Assembly (NCBI RefSeq): GCF_009796825.1
Contig: NZ_CP047030.1
Span: 3,284,501 to 3,348,500, forward strand
DNA: 64,000 bases
Direction of reading: 5' to 3'
Source of the DNA: Algibacter sp. L3A6
GTDB lineage: Bacteria; Bacteroidota; Bacteroidia; Flavobacteriales; Flavobacteriaceae
In this document: in pieces, positions 1 to 8,697 of the stretch
Position numbering within the stretch: position 1 is the first letter of the stretch
Layout of the letters: each line of letters opens with the position of its first letter
The notes under the pieces: model-generated
What the model was told of the DNA's origin: nothing
Seen by the model: the letters and a program-made list of their open reading frames with translations, nothing else
The model's database searches: none
Position numbers and translations under genes: made by a program

Positions 1-624
1 ACTTCCAGCTAAAAATATACTACCTGTTTTGTCTACAATTAAAGCTTCATCGCTCATAATTGGTAAATAAGCACCACCTGCAACACAACTTCCCATAACG
101 GCCGCAATTTGAGTAATACCCATACTACTCATTATAGCGTTGTTTCTAAAAATGCGTCCAAAATGTTCTTTATCTGGGAAAATTTCGTCTTGTAAAGGCA
201 AGTAGACGCCAGCAGAATCTACTAGATAGATAATAGGCAGTCTATTTTCTATAGCAATTTCTTGGGCACGCAAGTTTTTCTTCCCAGTAATGGGGAACCA
301 AGCTCCAGCTTTTACAGTAGCATCATTAGCAACCACAATACATTGTTTGCCTTTTACATAACCCATTTTTACAACCACACCACCAGAAGGGCATCCACCA
401 TGTTCGGCGTACATATCTTCACCGGCAAAGGCGGCAATTTCAATAGATTTCTTTTTTGGATCTAATAAAAAGTCAATACGCTCTCTAGCCGTCATTTTAC
501 CTTTACTATGCAGTTTCTCGATACGACTTTTTCCGCCACCGAGTTTTACTTTAACAAGGCGTTTTTTTAATTCGGAAAGTAAGAGTTTATTGTGATCTTC
601 GTTTTTATTGAAGTTAATGTCCAT
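1..624 (-). CDS. Acyl-CoA carboxylase, carboxyltransferase (beta) subunit, C-terminus cut off by window edge
   Basis: The reading frame runs on the minus strand from the ATG at 622-624 and is still open at base 1, giving the first 208 or so residues of a protein normally about 540 long. The carboxyltransferase subunit moves a carboxyl group from biotin to an acyl-CoA. Visible family features are TARERI near residue 45, the glycine-rich GGCPSGG segment, DSAGVYLPLQ, a PDKEHFGRIF stretch, and MGSCVAGGAY followed by DEALIVDKTGSIFLAG. The pattern PDxxHFGRxFxNxAIMSS resembles methylcrotonyl-CoA carboxylase beta (leucine breakdown) more than propionyl-CoA carboxylase, but substrate assignment is inference. 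No partner biotin subunit is visible. Confidence 0.9.
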   Translation of the reverse strand, partial: MDINFNKNEDHNKLLLSELKKRLVKVKLGGGKSRIEKLHSKGKMTARERIDFLLDPKKKSIEIAAFAGEDMYAEHGGCPSGGVVVKMGYVKGKQCIVVANDATVKAGAWFPITGKKNLRAQEIAIENRLPIIYLVDSAGVYLPLQDEIFPDKEHFGRIFRNNAIMSSMGITQIAAVMGSCVAGGAYLPIMSDEALIVDKTGSIFLAGS

Positions 625-772
625 GGTCGAAATTTTATTTGCACGAATTTACAAAACCCGTAATCAATTTTAAAGCGAATGTTTTGTTAAAATATATTAC
701 ATGGAAATATATTCCTTAGAATATAAATTTATTTTAATTAATTTCGTATTCTAATATTGAAATAAAAAAAAG

Positions 773-1129
773 ATGAAAAGAGATAAAATTATATTTTATA
801 TCGCAACAGGTTTATTATCTGTAATTGTATTGTTTTCGGTTTACATGTATGTTTTTAAACATGAAGCCATTGTTGGCGCATTTACTAGTTTAGGTTACCC
901 GCCGTACTTAATTTATCCGTATGCAGGTTTAAAATTACTTGGTTTATTTGCGGTATGGAATCCTAATTTTAAAACATTAAAAGAGTGGGCATATTCTGGT
1001 TTCTTTTTTGCTTTTATTCTAGCTTTTTCGGCACATATTATGGTAAATGATGGCGGACACATGACAGCAGCATTGGCATTAGTGTTTTTAATAATATCAT
1101 ATATTTTTAATAAAAGAATAAATAAATAA
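773..1129 (+). CDS. DoxX-like small integral membrane protein
   Basis: 118 residues with four predicted membrane spans (about 7-27, 42-62, 70-90, 95-112). The order and the short hydrophilic links match DoxX-like family proteins, and the YPPYLIYPYAGLKLLG and NGGHM-like (NDGGHM) segments are typical. Biochemical role is not established in this family; members often sit beside redox enzymes and MarR or TetR regulators. The next gene begins 2 bases after the stop, so it heads a three-gene operon with an FMN reductase and a MarR regulator, which suggests a role in thiol, quinone or electrophile stress (inference). Confidence 0.8.
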   Translation: MKRDKIIFYIATGLLSVIVLFSVYMYVFKHEAIVGAFTSLGYPPYLIYPYAGLKLLGLFAVWNPNFKTLKEWAYSGFFFAFILAFSAHIMVNDGGHMTAALALVFLIISYIFNKRINK

Positions 1130-1131
1130 TT

Positions 1132-1662
1132 GTGAAAAAAATTATAGCATTTGCAGGAAGTAATAGTAAACAATCTATTAACAAGCAGTTAGCAACTTAC
1201 GCAGTGAGTTTGGTTGAAAATGTAGAAACTACTGTATTAGATTTAAACGATTTTGATTTACCGCTTTATGGTATGGATCATGAAAATGAACATGGCATTC
1301 CAAAAGATGCACATCGGTTTTTAGAAATTCTAAAAAACACAGATGGTATTATACTATCGTTAGCTGAACATAATGGCGCGTATTCTGTGGTTTTTAAAAA
1401 CTTGTTCGATTGGATGTCTAGAATTGAAGGTAAATTATTTTTCAAAAAACCAATGTTACTTATGGCAACATCGCCAGGTGGGCGAGGTGGTTTATCTGTT
1501 TTAGAGATCGCTAAAGGCCGTTTTCCTTTTCATGATGGAAACATTGTAGAGAGTTTTTCGCTTCCTTTTTTCGGTGATAATTTTAAGGAAAATAAAATAG
1601 TAGACAACGCATTAGATACTCAGTTAAAAGAAGCAGTTAATAAACTTCAAAATAGTCTATAA
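1132..1662 (+). CDS. NAD(P)H-dependent FMN reductase family oxidoreductase
   Basis: 176 residues, flavodoxin-like fold. The N-terminal IIAFAGSNSKQSINKQLA is the phosphate-binding loop of NADPH-dependent FMN reductases, and the family core SLAEHNGAYSVVFKNLFDW (about residues 83-101) is followed by KPMLLMATSPGGRGG (about 111-125). It is expected to reduce flavin or quinone-like substrates in the cytoplasm using NAD(P)H. The start is GTG, chosen because it lies 2 bases after the DoxX stop and directly precedes the conserved first strand. It is followed 2 bases later by a MarR regulator, also with GTG start, so the three genes look translationally coupled. Confidence 0.88.
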   Translation: MKKIIAFAGSNSKQSINKQLATYAVSLVENVETTVLDLNDFDLPLYGMDHENEHGIPKDAHRFLEILKNTDGIILSLAEHNGAYSVVFKNLFDWMSRIEGKLFFKKPMLLMATSPGGRGGLSVLEIAKGRFPFHDGNIVESFSLPFFGDNFKENKIVDNALDTQLKEAVNKLQNSL

Positions 1663-1664
1663 TT

Positions 1665-2102
1665 GTGGGCGATATAAGTAAAGATATCAATTCGAAATTC
1701 CCTAGCAATAGGGTAAAAGCAATGCTTAACGTTCTTTACACTGCAAATTGGATAGCGAGTTACCAAACTGAGTTTTTTAAACCCTTTGGTATTTCTGCAC
1801 AACAGTTCAATATTTTAAGAATTTTAAATGGTTCCAAAGGTCCGTTAAGTGTGCAAGTGATAAAAGATAGAATGGTAGAACGTGCACCTAATGCAACACG
1901 ATTAATGGATAAATTGCATGCCAAAGATTATATAAAACGTTTGCCTTCGAAGGAAGATAGGCGTGTGGTTAATATAGAAATCACCAAAAAAGGCATTGAT
2001 TTATTAGAATCTATACCAAATACATTAAATTCTGATTTGTTTAAAAATTTAAATGAAGAAGAAGCAGGACAATTAAGCGATTTGCTTGATAAAATGAGAT
2101 AA
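1665..2102 (+). CDS. MarR family transcriptional regulator
   Basis: 145 residues with the winged-helix layout of MarR proteins. A dimerisation helix is followed by FGISAQQFNILRIL (helix 2-3), the recognition region ERAPNATRLMDKLHAKDYI (about 75-93), and the wing RLPSKEDRRVVNIEITKKG (about 95-113). The DRR motif of the wing is intact. GTG start, 2 bases downstream of the FMN reductase stop. MarR proteins of this arrangement commonly repress their own operon and respond to phenolic or oxidising ligands, so autoregulation of the DoxX-reductase operon is likely but inferred; I did not find a clear palindromic operator upstream of 773. Confidence 0.9.
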   Translation: MGDISKDINSKFPSNRVKAMLNVLYTANWIASYQTEFFKPFGISAQQFNILRILNGSKGPLSVQVIKDRMVERAPNATRLMDKLHAKDYIKRLPSKEDRRVVNIEITKKGIDLLESIPNTLNSDLFKNLNEEEAGQLSDLLDKMR

Positions 2103-2174
2103 TAAACACAGCTTTTTAACTTTAAATAGTTTTTGAAATTTTAAGCTGAGGTTTTAATAAAAACGTATAATACT

Positions 2175-2897
2175 ATGAAAACAATAATTCATACAGCAGA
2201 TAGTAGAGGGTTTGCAAATCATGGATGGTTGCAGGCCAATCATTCTTTTAGTTTTGCTAATTTTCATAATCCAGAAAAAGTAAATTTTGGAGCTTTACGT
2301 GTTTTAAATGATGATGTTATAGCTCCTAAAATGGGCTTTGGCACGCATCCGCATGATAATATGGAAATTATTACTATTCCATTAAAAGGCGTACTAAAAC
2401 ATCGCGATTCTATGCACGATGCATGGCAGGCGGTTTTGCCTGGTGAAGTTCAAATTATGTCGGCCGGAACAGGTTTAGAACATTCTGAAATTAATGGTTC
2501 GGTAGACGAGCATTTATCTTTATTTCAAATTTGGGTCATACCAAATAAGGAAAACGTTACGCCTAGATATGATCAAAAAATGTTCAATATAGATGAAAGA
2601 AAAAACAAACTTCAAACCTTGGTAACCTCAATAGATGAAGTCCATGATGGTAGTTTAAAAATTCATCAAGATGCGGTAATTTCTCGAATAGATTTGGATA
2701 AAGACAACAGCTTCAATTATAATCTAAAATCCGAAAATCATGGTGTTTATGTCATGACGATTTCTGGAGAAGTAATCATCAATAATTCACTTTTAAATTC
2801 TAGGGATGCTATAGGTGTTTCAGAAACAAATACATTTGAAATTCACTCAAAAGAAAATGCTAGTTTACTTTTTATAGAAGTACCGATGTTGTTCTAA
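2175..2897 (+). CDS. Pirin family protein (bicupin, possible quercetinase-type dioxygenase)
   Basis: 240 residues, usual bacterial pirin length. The N-terminal cupin carries the metal ligands His58, His60, His103 and Glu105 in GFGTHPHDNMEI and GTGLEHSEIN, as in pirins. The pirin signature RVLNDDVIAPKMGFGTHPH is readable. The C-terminal cupin (about 150-240) lacks metal ligands, which is normal. Some bacterial pirins cleave quercetin and others bind metabolic enzymes, so the substrate here is unknown. It follows the DoxX-reductase-MarR operon after 72 bases and is closed by a strong hairpin terminator, so it may belong to the same redox-stress group. Confidence 0.92.
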   Translation: MKTIIHTADSRGFANHGWLQANHSFSFANFHNPEKVNFGALRVLNDDVIAPKMGFGTHPHDNMEIITIPLKGVLKHRDSMHDAWQAVLPGEVQIMSAGTGLEHSEINGSVDEHLSLFQIWVIPNKENVTPRYDQKMFNIDERKNKLQTLVTSIDEVHDGSLKIHQDAVISRIDLDKDNSFNYNLKSENHGVYVMTISGEVIINNSLLNSRDAIGVSETNTFEIHSKENASLLFIEVPMLF

Positions 2898-2918
2898 AAC
2901 ATAAAGTTTAAGACATAA

Positions 2919-2957
2919 AAAAAAGACTGTTTAAATTAAATTTAGACAGTCTTTTTT
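2919..2957. terminator. Bidirectional hairpin terminator between pirin and MFS genes
   Basis: A 12-bp perfect stem (AAAAAAGACTGT at 2919-2930 with ACAGTCTTTTTT at 2946-2957) and a 15-base AT loop. Runs of T flank it on both strands, so it can serve both converging genes. Confidence 0.85.
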
Positions 2958-2982
2958 ATTTTGAAAATATTTTAAATTGCTA

Positions 2983-4167
2983 TTAAGAGTAGCACGCTTT
3001 CATTTTATATTTCCGCTTAAAGCGATAATTTCTATATTGAATAATTCCGAAGGCAATAAAAACACCAAGAGCCGCCATACCTGCACCAACCCAATCGGCC
3101 GATGTATAACCATAACCCATTGCAATTGGTAAGCCGGCAAAGTAAGCACCAGCTGCATTACCTACATTAAAGGCACTTTGGTTTAGTGATGAGCCTAATG
3201 TTTCGCCTCCTTTAGAAGCATTAATTATGGCTAACGAAATTGGAGTTGATAAACAAAATGTTACCATGCCAATTACAAACGTCATCACTAAAACCATAAC
3301 CTTATCGGAAGCTAAATAGGTGTTTAATACTAAGCAAACAGCCATAAAAACAAGCGTGATTAATACCGCCATTATAGGTTGTAGTTTTTCGGCAAGTTTG
3401 GCGCCAATAACATTACCGATAACCATACCTAAGCCCGCAAGAATCATGGCGTAAGACACCACTTGTTTATCATGCCCTGCAACATCGGTAATTAATGGTG
3501 CAATATAACTATACCAAGCAAAGAAGCCTCCAGTACCTATGGTTGTTAGCAATATAATAAGCCAAAGTTCTAAACGCTTAAAGATTTTAAATTCTTTAAT
3601 AAAACTAATTTCTGAAGATTGTTTTAAAGTTGGCATCCAAAATTTAACCGCTAAAACAGCCAAAACACCAACAATACCAACCATTAAAAAAGAAACATTC
3701 CAGTTAAAATGCTTACCTAAATACGTTCCTAACGGAACTCCTAATAAGTTCGCAAAGGTTAAACCACTAAACATTATGGCGATGCCTTGTGCTTCCTTTC
3801 CTTTTTTAGATAATTTTCCGGCAACTACAGCTCCAATACCAAAGAATGCACCATGTGGTAAGCCTGATAAAAAACGTAATACTATAAAAGAATTATATCC
3901 AGTTGCGAAAGATGATAAGGTGTTAAATACCGTAAACCATAGCATTAAAAGGAGTAACACTTTGTGTGCCGGCCATTTGCTACCTAAACCGGTAAGTGTT
4001 GGCGCACCAACAACTACACCTAAAGCATAAGCCGAAATAAAATGTCCGGCCATAGGGATACTAATATCAAAAGAGGTTGCTATATCGGGTAATATACCCA
4101 TAATTACAAATTCAGTAAGGCCAATTCCGAATCCGCCAATAGCTAAAGAAAGTAGGGCTTTGTTCAT
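2983..4167 (-). CDS. MFS transporter, AraJ-like drug/sugar efflux permease
   Basis: 394 residues with 12 predicted membrane helices. The N-terminal GGFGIGLTEFVIMGILPDIA and the following DISIPMAGHFISAYALGVVVGAPTL are typical of the arabinose-efflux (AraJ/YdhP) branch of the major facilitator superfamily, which exports small molecules by proton antiport. The loop 2-3 motif is degenerate, and FLSGLPHGAFFGIGAV in helix 4 is the second family signature. Substrate is not deducible. It converges on the pirin gene. An upstream gap of 274 bases separates it from the next plus-strand gene. Confidence 0.88.
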   Translation of the reverse strand: MNKALLSLAIGGFGIGLTEFVIMGILPDIATSFDISIPMAGHFISAYALGVVVGAPTLTGLGSKWPAHKVLLLLMLWFTVFNTLSSFATGYNSFIVLRFLSGLPHGAFFGIGAVVAGKLSKKGKEAQGIAIMFSGLTFANLLGVPLGTYLGKHFNWNVSFLMVGIVGVLAVLAVKFWMPTLKQSSEISFIKEFKIFKRLELWLIILLTTIGTGGFFAWYSYIAPLITDVAGHDKQVVSYAMILAGLGMVIGNVIGAKLAEKLQPIMAVLITLVFMAVCLVLNTYLASDKVMVLVMTFVIGMVTFCLSTPISLAIINASKGGETLGSSLNQSAFNVGNAAGAYFAGLPIAMGYGYTSADWVGAGMAALGVFIAFGIIQYRNYRFKRKYKMKACYS

Positions 4168-4441
4168 TCAATTAGATTTTAATCAACTGCAAAAATAGGA
4201 GTTACAAGCGGTGTTGATTGTGGTTTTATTATTAAATAAAAGTTAATTGAGAAGTGTTTAATATAATTGGTAAAAAGTGATTAAAAGAATAAGAAAGACG
4301 TTCGTGTTTTGCTTTATTCTTATATTTCTAATTAATACATGAATAGGAAATCTTTAAAAAATATAATGAATAGAACTTTAGTTTTACTGGTAAAAATCCG
4401 ATATTTGCCTTTAGACTAACCATCAATACAAGAGAAAGAAT

Positions 4442-4624
4442 ATGGCAATGAATAAAAACACGGTTTTAGCTTGGGCTACAATCATAATGATTTTCGTAGG
4501 ATTAGGTTTAATAGCATTAGGCGCTTTTCGATATGATGATGTTGCTGGCTGGGGTTTTGCAGCTGTAGGTTTCGGCTTTTTTGCTGTAGCTTGGGTGTTT
4601 AACGCGCTAAAAGGACGTGTTTAA
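4442..4624 (+). CDS. Small conserved two-span membrane protein
   Basis: 60 residues, almost entirely two hydrophobic helices (about 8-27 and 34-55) joined by a short FRYDDVAGWGF turn, ending in KGRV. I recall this as a flavobacterial family named after a Gramella locus (CAL67264 family membrane protein), but that name is from memory and unchecked. Function unknown. It lies 61 bases ahead of ettA on the same strand, so the two may be cotranscribed. The ATG at 4442 is preferred over the internal Met because the gene is so short and no earlier in-frame start exists close by. Confidence 0.75.
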   Translation: MAMNKNTVLAWATIIMIFVGLGLIALGAFRYDDVAGWGFAAVGFGFFAVAWVFNALKGRV

Positions 4625-4685
4625 ATTTAGAATTTAAACGCAATAATTAAAATCTTAAATCATTTTAAATAGATAATTACAAAAA

Positions 4686-6377
4686 ATGAGTGACGATAAA
4701 AAAATAATATTTTCAATGTCTGGTTTAACCAAGACATTTCCGGGTGCAAATACACCTGTATTAAAAAACATTTATTTAAGTTTCTTCTACGGAGCTAAAA
4801 TTGGAATTTTAGGTCTTAACGGATCTGGTAAATCGACTTTGTTAAAAATTATCGCTGGTGTCGATAAAAACTATCAAGGTGATGTTACTTTTCTTCAAGA
4901 TTATTCAGTTGGGTATTTAGAACAAGAACCACAGTTGGATGATGATAAAACAGTTATGGAAATTGTGCGCGAGGGTGCAGCCGAAACGGTTGCTATTCTT
5001 GATGAGTACAATAAAATTAATGATCAGTTTGGTTTAGAAGAAGTATATTCTGATGCCGACAAAATGGAGAAATTGATGAACCGCCAAGCGGAACTTCAAG
5101 ACCAAATCGATGCGTCTAACGCTTGGGAATTAGATACTAAATTAGAAATTGCTATGGATGCGTTACGTACTCCAGATGGCGATAAAAAAATTGGTGTATT
5201 ATCGGGTGGAGAAAAGCGTCGTGTAGCATTATGTCGTTTACTTTTACAAGAACCAGATGTATTACTTTTAGATGAGCCTACTAACCACTTAGATGCTGAA
5301 TCTGTACATTGGTTAGAGCATCATTTAGCACAATATAAGGGTACTGTAATTGCTGTAACGCACGATAGATACTTTTTGGATAATGTAGCGGGTTGGATTT
5401 TAGAATTAGATAGAGGTGAAGGTATTCCTTGGAAAGGGAATTACTCATCTTGGCTAGATCAAAAATCTAAACGTATGGCTCAAGAAAGCAAAACAGCTTC
5501 TAAACGTCAAAAAACGTTAGAACGTGAGCTAGAATGGGTACGTCAAGGAGCAAAAGGACGCCAAACGAAGCAGAAAGCACGTTTAAATAATTACGATAAA
5601 TTAATGAGTCAAGATCAGAAACAACTTGACGAAAAATTAGAAATATACATCCCGAACGGACCTCGTTTAGGTACCAATGTTATCGAAGCTTCTGGTGTTG
5701 CCAAAGGTTATGATGATAAGCTGTTGTATGATAATTTAAACTTCAACCTACCTCAAGCTGGTATAGTTGGTGTTATTGGGCCAAATGGTGCTGGTAAAAC
5801 CACTATTTTCAGAATGATTATGGGTGAGGAAACTCCAGATAAAGGTGAGTTTAAAGTTGGAGATACGGCTAAGTTGGCTTATGTAGATCAAAAACACTCT
5901 AATATAGATCCAGAAAAAACAATTTGGCAAAACTTTAGTGATGAGCAAGAATTGGTAATGATGGGTGGCAAAGAAGTAAATTCTAGAGCTTATTTAAGTC
6001 GATTTAATTTCTCTGGTGGCGAACAAAACAAGAAGGTGAAATTACTTTCTGGTGGAGAGCGTAACCGTTTGCATTTAGCCATGACGCTTAAAGAAGAAGG
6101 AAACGTATTGCTTCTCGATGAGCCAACCAATGATTTAGATGTAAATACATTAAGAGCTTTAGAAGAAGGTTTAGAAAACTTTGCAGGTTGTGCCGTTGTT
6201 ATTAGTCACGACCGTTGGTTTTTAGATCGTATTTGTACACACATTTTAGCTTTTGAAGGCGATTCGCAAGTCTATTTCTTCGAAGGTAGTTTCTCTGATT
6301 ATGAGGAAAATAAAAAGAAACGTCTTGGTGGAGATTTAATGCCAAAACGAATTAAGTACAAAAAACTAGTTAGATAA
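4686..6377 (+). CDS. ettA: Energy-dependent translational throttle protein EttA (ABC-F ATPase)
   Basis: 563 residues, the normal EttA length. Two ABC domains in tandem without membrane segments mark an ABC-F protein. The first has Walker A GLNGSGKS (residues 43-50), signature LSGGEKRR (about 174) and Walker B LLLDEPTNHLD. The second has GPNGAGKT (about 365), LSGGERNR and LLLDEPTNDLD. The arm in domain 1 (about 90-140) and the linker rich in Lys/Arg (about 265-320) fit EttA rather than Uup. EttA binds the ribosomal E site and gates the first peptide bond according to ATP/ADP ratio. A strong terminator follows at 6401. Confidence 0.95.
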   Translation: MSDDKKIIFSMSGLTKTFPGANTPVLKNIYLSFFYGAKIGILGLNGSGKSTLLKIIAGVDKNYQGDVTFLQDYSVGYLEQEPQLDDDKTVMEIVREGAAETVAILDEYNKINDQFGLEEVYSDADKMEKLMNRQAELQDQIDASNAWELDTKLEIAMDALRTPDGDKKIGVLSGGEKRRVALCRLLLQEPDVLLLDEPTNHLDAESVHWLEHHLAQYKGTVIAVTHDRYFLDNVAGWILELDRGEGIPWKGNYSSWLDQKSKRMAQESKTASKRQKTLERELEWVRQGAKGRQTKQKARLNNYDKLMSQDQKQLDEKLEIYIPNGPRLGTNVIEASGVAKGYDDKLLYDNLNFNLPQAGIVGVIGPNGAGKTTIFRMIMGEETPDKGEFKVGDTAKLAYVDQKHSNIDPEKTIWQNFSDEQELVMMGGKEVNSRAYLSRFNFSGGEQNKKVKLLSGGERNRLHLAMTLKEEGNVLLLDEPTNDLDVNTLRALEEGLENFAGCAVVISHDRWFLDRICTHILAFEGDSQVYFFEGSFSDYEENKKKRLGGDLMPKRIKYKKLVR

Positions 6378-6400
6378 TTTTTCTACAGTATAAAATTAAA

Positions 6401-6432
6401 AAAACGCCCACTGAAAAGTGGGCGTTTTTTTT
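6401..6432 (+). terminator. Intrinsic terminator after ettA
   Basis: Perfect 12-bp stem AAAACGCCCACT (6401-6412) with AGTGGGCGTTTT (6417-6428), GAAA tetraloop and a run of T. The left arm is A-rich, so it may also end the minus-strand transcript from 6645. Confidence 0.92.
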
Positions 6433-6462
6433 ATGAATAAACTTTATATAAACGGTTCTTTT

Positions 6463-6645
6463 TTAAGCGTGATCGGAGTTTGTTTTTAACGTCCTTAATT
6501 CCGTTTCTAAAAGGGAATTTTTCTTTTTTAGTTTATAAACCTTGTATAGGTTTAGTGTAAATAAAACTAACATTGTAATAAATGCGATAGAAAGAATTGA
6601 AATTAGAGTGTTTAAGCTATTTAGGTGTTCTATTGTATTCTGCAT
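6463..6645 (-). CDS. Tiny single-span membrane protein with coiled-coil tail
   Basis: 60 residues. A hydrophobic span (about 12-33) is followed by the positively charged YKLKKKN and a short helical stretch SLLETELRTLK. The layout, and the motif Y-x-LKKxNxxLE, match the neighbouring 80-residue protein at 6754-6996, so the two look like divergent tandem copies. No function is recognised. Most such flavobacterial proteins are annotated only as hypothetical. The small size lowers certainty, but the shared architecture with its neighbour argues that both are real genes. Confidence 0.55.
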   Translation of the reverse strand: MQNTIEHLNSLNTLISILSIAFITMLVLFTLNLYKVYKLKKKNSLLETELRTLKTNSDHA

Positions 6646-6753
6646 ATTATGGGGTTTACGAATTATAAATTCATGGGGTTATATTTTCTGAAAAAACAGT
6701 TTGTTTTCTTTGTAATCTAAAAACGCTCAAAATAATATTAGTATTCAAAATAG

Positions 6754-6996
6754 CTATTTTTTATCGTACATGTGGCTTTGTGTAAAATCTTTGTAGGGCT
6801 TATCTTTTTCATCTTCTATTTGAGGATTCATCGATTCTAAGCGCTCGTTTTCCTTCTTTAATAAGTAAGATTTTCTAACACCAAGACATAAAAGTGCAGC
6901 AAAAAATATAAGTACAATAGTAAGTATAGTTGCGATTGCAGATTGGGACACAAGTACAATTGTTAACGATACTATATGTAGTTGAAAATTCAACAT
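6754..6996 (-). CDS. Small single-span membrane protein with charged tail
   Basis: 80 residues with a long hydrophobic N-terminal part (about 5-42), then RKSYLLKKENERLE, an acidic linker and the tail YKDFTQSHMYDKK. The tail looks conserved from what I remember of flavobacterial proteins located beside ABC-F genes, but I cannot check this. It shares layout with the 60-residue protein at 6463-6645, 108 bases downstream on the same strand. Function unknown; the topology would place the charged coiled tail in the cytoplasm. Confidence 0.65.
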   Translation of the reverse strand: MLNFQLHIVSLTIVLVSQSAIATILTIVLIFFAALLCLGVRKSYLLKKENERLESMNPQIEDEKDKPYKDFTQSHMYDKK

Positions 6997-7321
6997 GTTT
7001 TCGGTAAAGTATAATTAATAGCTTTCCAAAGATAATGTTTTTTTTATAAGGTTTTTCTTCTATTTAATTATTATTCACAACTTTATCAAAGTTTTTTACT
7101 ACAAAAAGGAGGTTCTATATGTCTTCATAGTAGGGTTTTAAAATAAAAATGCGAAAAAGAATTGTAACATTTTTAAAAAGTGATAGACTTATATTTTGTA
7201 AGAATTAAAAGTAAAATTTTTAAATCGATATAACTATATTTTGGTTTTACTTTTACAACTCACAAATTTTACCGAAATTGCTTACGCAAAAATGTTTAAT
7301 CTTAAATAATACAGTATTCAT
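6997..7321. other. Intergenic region, divergent promoters expected
   Basis: 325 AT-rich bases between divergent genes. It must hold the promoter of the 7.3-18.2 kb gene run. I see no full TTTG-N19-21-TAnnTTTG promoter, only near matches such as TATATTTTG around 7232, and no RNA gene or repeat. Confidence 0.5.
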
Positions 7322-8665
7322 ATGTCCGATGATTTTGATTTATTAGAAACTAATTCAAACGAAAAAACAGAAAAAGTAGATGTCAATTGGGGAAAAGCCA
7401 TAGACACTATGAAATCTAAATTGTCTCAAGAGGACGATCCAGAAGTACGTCAAAAAATTCTAAACGCCACCTTGGACGATGTTGTTCATATGGCAGAAAA
7501 AGACCGTTCTACGCTTCTAGATGCTATTAAAGATTTAACAGATTATCAAGATGAAGTTGGTATTATGTTCGAAAAATTTTCAGCATTAAACCCAACAGAA
7601 CAAAAAGTAATCGACGATGCTCAAAAAGCATTAGAGCGTGCTAGAATAGAGCTAGAAGATGCTGAAAATAAGGCAGATACTTGGTGGAACAATCTATGGG
7701 GACGTAAAAGCAAGATTAAAAAAGAGCAAACCGAATATAAAGAAGCAGAGAAAGTACGTGCAGGAGCCGATAATAAGGCCAAAGCTATGTTTCAAGAGCG
7801 TATAGAAAGTGCTGATATACAAACACTTTTAAGTGAGTTGTCATACAAATCTCAAGCTGCTGTAACACGTTTAAAAAATCGTGAAGTAGAAATTAAAGAG
7901 GTTGAAGAAAAACTAAAAGATGCTATTGTAGAAGCTTCTAAAAACCATACTAAAGCTTTAGAGAAAAAGAAAGAAGTAGAAGGAAAGCTAGAAGAGCAGT
8001 ACGCTTTGTTAAAACAAGCTCGCCAAGAACTAGAAGATATTGCCGATAAACAATCTACTGAGTATTCTGAGGCTATTGGTAAAATGACGGCTTTAGAGCA
8101 AAAAGTAGAAGAGTTAGAAGGTCTTAAAAACGCCTATACTACGCTAGCTGCCAGTAAAGATAGTTTTGTGCACAAGCATAATTTAACCATAAAAGTATTA
8201 ACGTCTTTACGTAGCAACTTGCAAACGCATCGTGCTAAATTAAAGTCGGATACCGAAGAGCGTCTTAAATATTATGATGGTTACGTTGTAGCTTTAAAAG
8301 CTAGAACCGATCAAGAATTTGCAGCAATTTTAGAGCATTTAGGTGTAAAAACCGATGAGCATATTGGCCAAACCTTAGCATCTATGCATACTGCAAGTGC
8401 TAAAGCACGTCAAGATATGATGGATAATATTCCAGTTCACGAAAAAGTTATGCAAGGTGTTTATAGCAGTTATGCAGAGGCTTTACAAGAAATTCGTGCT
8501 AAAGATGGCGAAATTCAAAAGAACTTTGCAGAGCGTTATGGTATCGACATGAAAGAAATTTTTGAAGATTATTATAAAGCAGATGCAAATGCACCACAAG
8601 GTGATGGAGGTGAACCAGCAGGAACGCCAAAACCAGCAACCACTGAGGACGATTTGTTAAGCTAA
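7322..8665 (+). CDS. Long coiled-coil protein heading the AAA ATPase gene cluster
   Basis: 447 residues, no signal peptide or membrane span. Residues about 90-330 are nearly continuous heptad-like coiled coil (Ala/Glu/Lys/Leu rich). An amphipathic WWNNLWGRKSK patch at 121-131 could touch a membrane surface. The C-terminus is a Pro/Gly/Thr linker ending in acidic EDDLLS. Similar proteins are sometimes annotated as microtubule-binding protein, which is only a coiled-coil match. The general build, helical with an acidic end, recalls TelA-like toxic-anion-resistance proteins, but I cannot claim homology. Its position first in the run with an AAA ATPase and membrane proteins suggests a scaffold or ATPase partner (inference). 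Confidence 0.85.
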   Translation: MSDDFDLLETNSNEKTEKVDVNWGKAIDTMKSKLSQEDDPEVRQKILNATLDDVVHMAEKDRSTLLDAIKDLTDYQDEVGIMFEKFSALNPTEQKVIDDAQKALERARIELEDAENKADTWWNNLWGRKSKIKKEQTEYKEAEKVRAGADNKAKAMFQERIESADIQTLLSELSYKSQAAVTRLKNREVEIKEVEEKLKDAIVEASKNHTKALEKKKEVEGKLEEQYALLKQARQELEDIADKQSTEYSEAIGKMTALEQKVEELEGLKNAYTTLAASKDSFVHKHNLTIKVLTSLRSNLQTHRAKLKSDTEERLKYYDGYVVALKARTDQEFAAILEHLGVKTDEHIGQTLASMHTASAKARQDMMDNIPVHEKVMQGVYSSYAEALQEIRAKDGEIQKNFAERYGIDMKEIFEDYYKADANAPQGDGGEPAGTPKPATTEDDLLS

Positions 8666-8697
8666 AAAAGTAAAGAACAAAACACTTATAAAATAGT

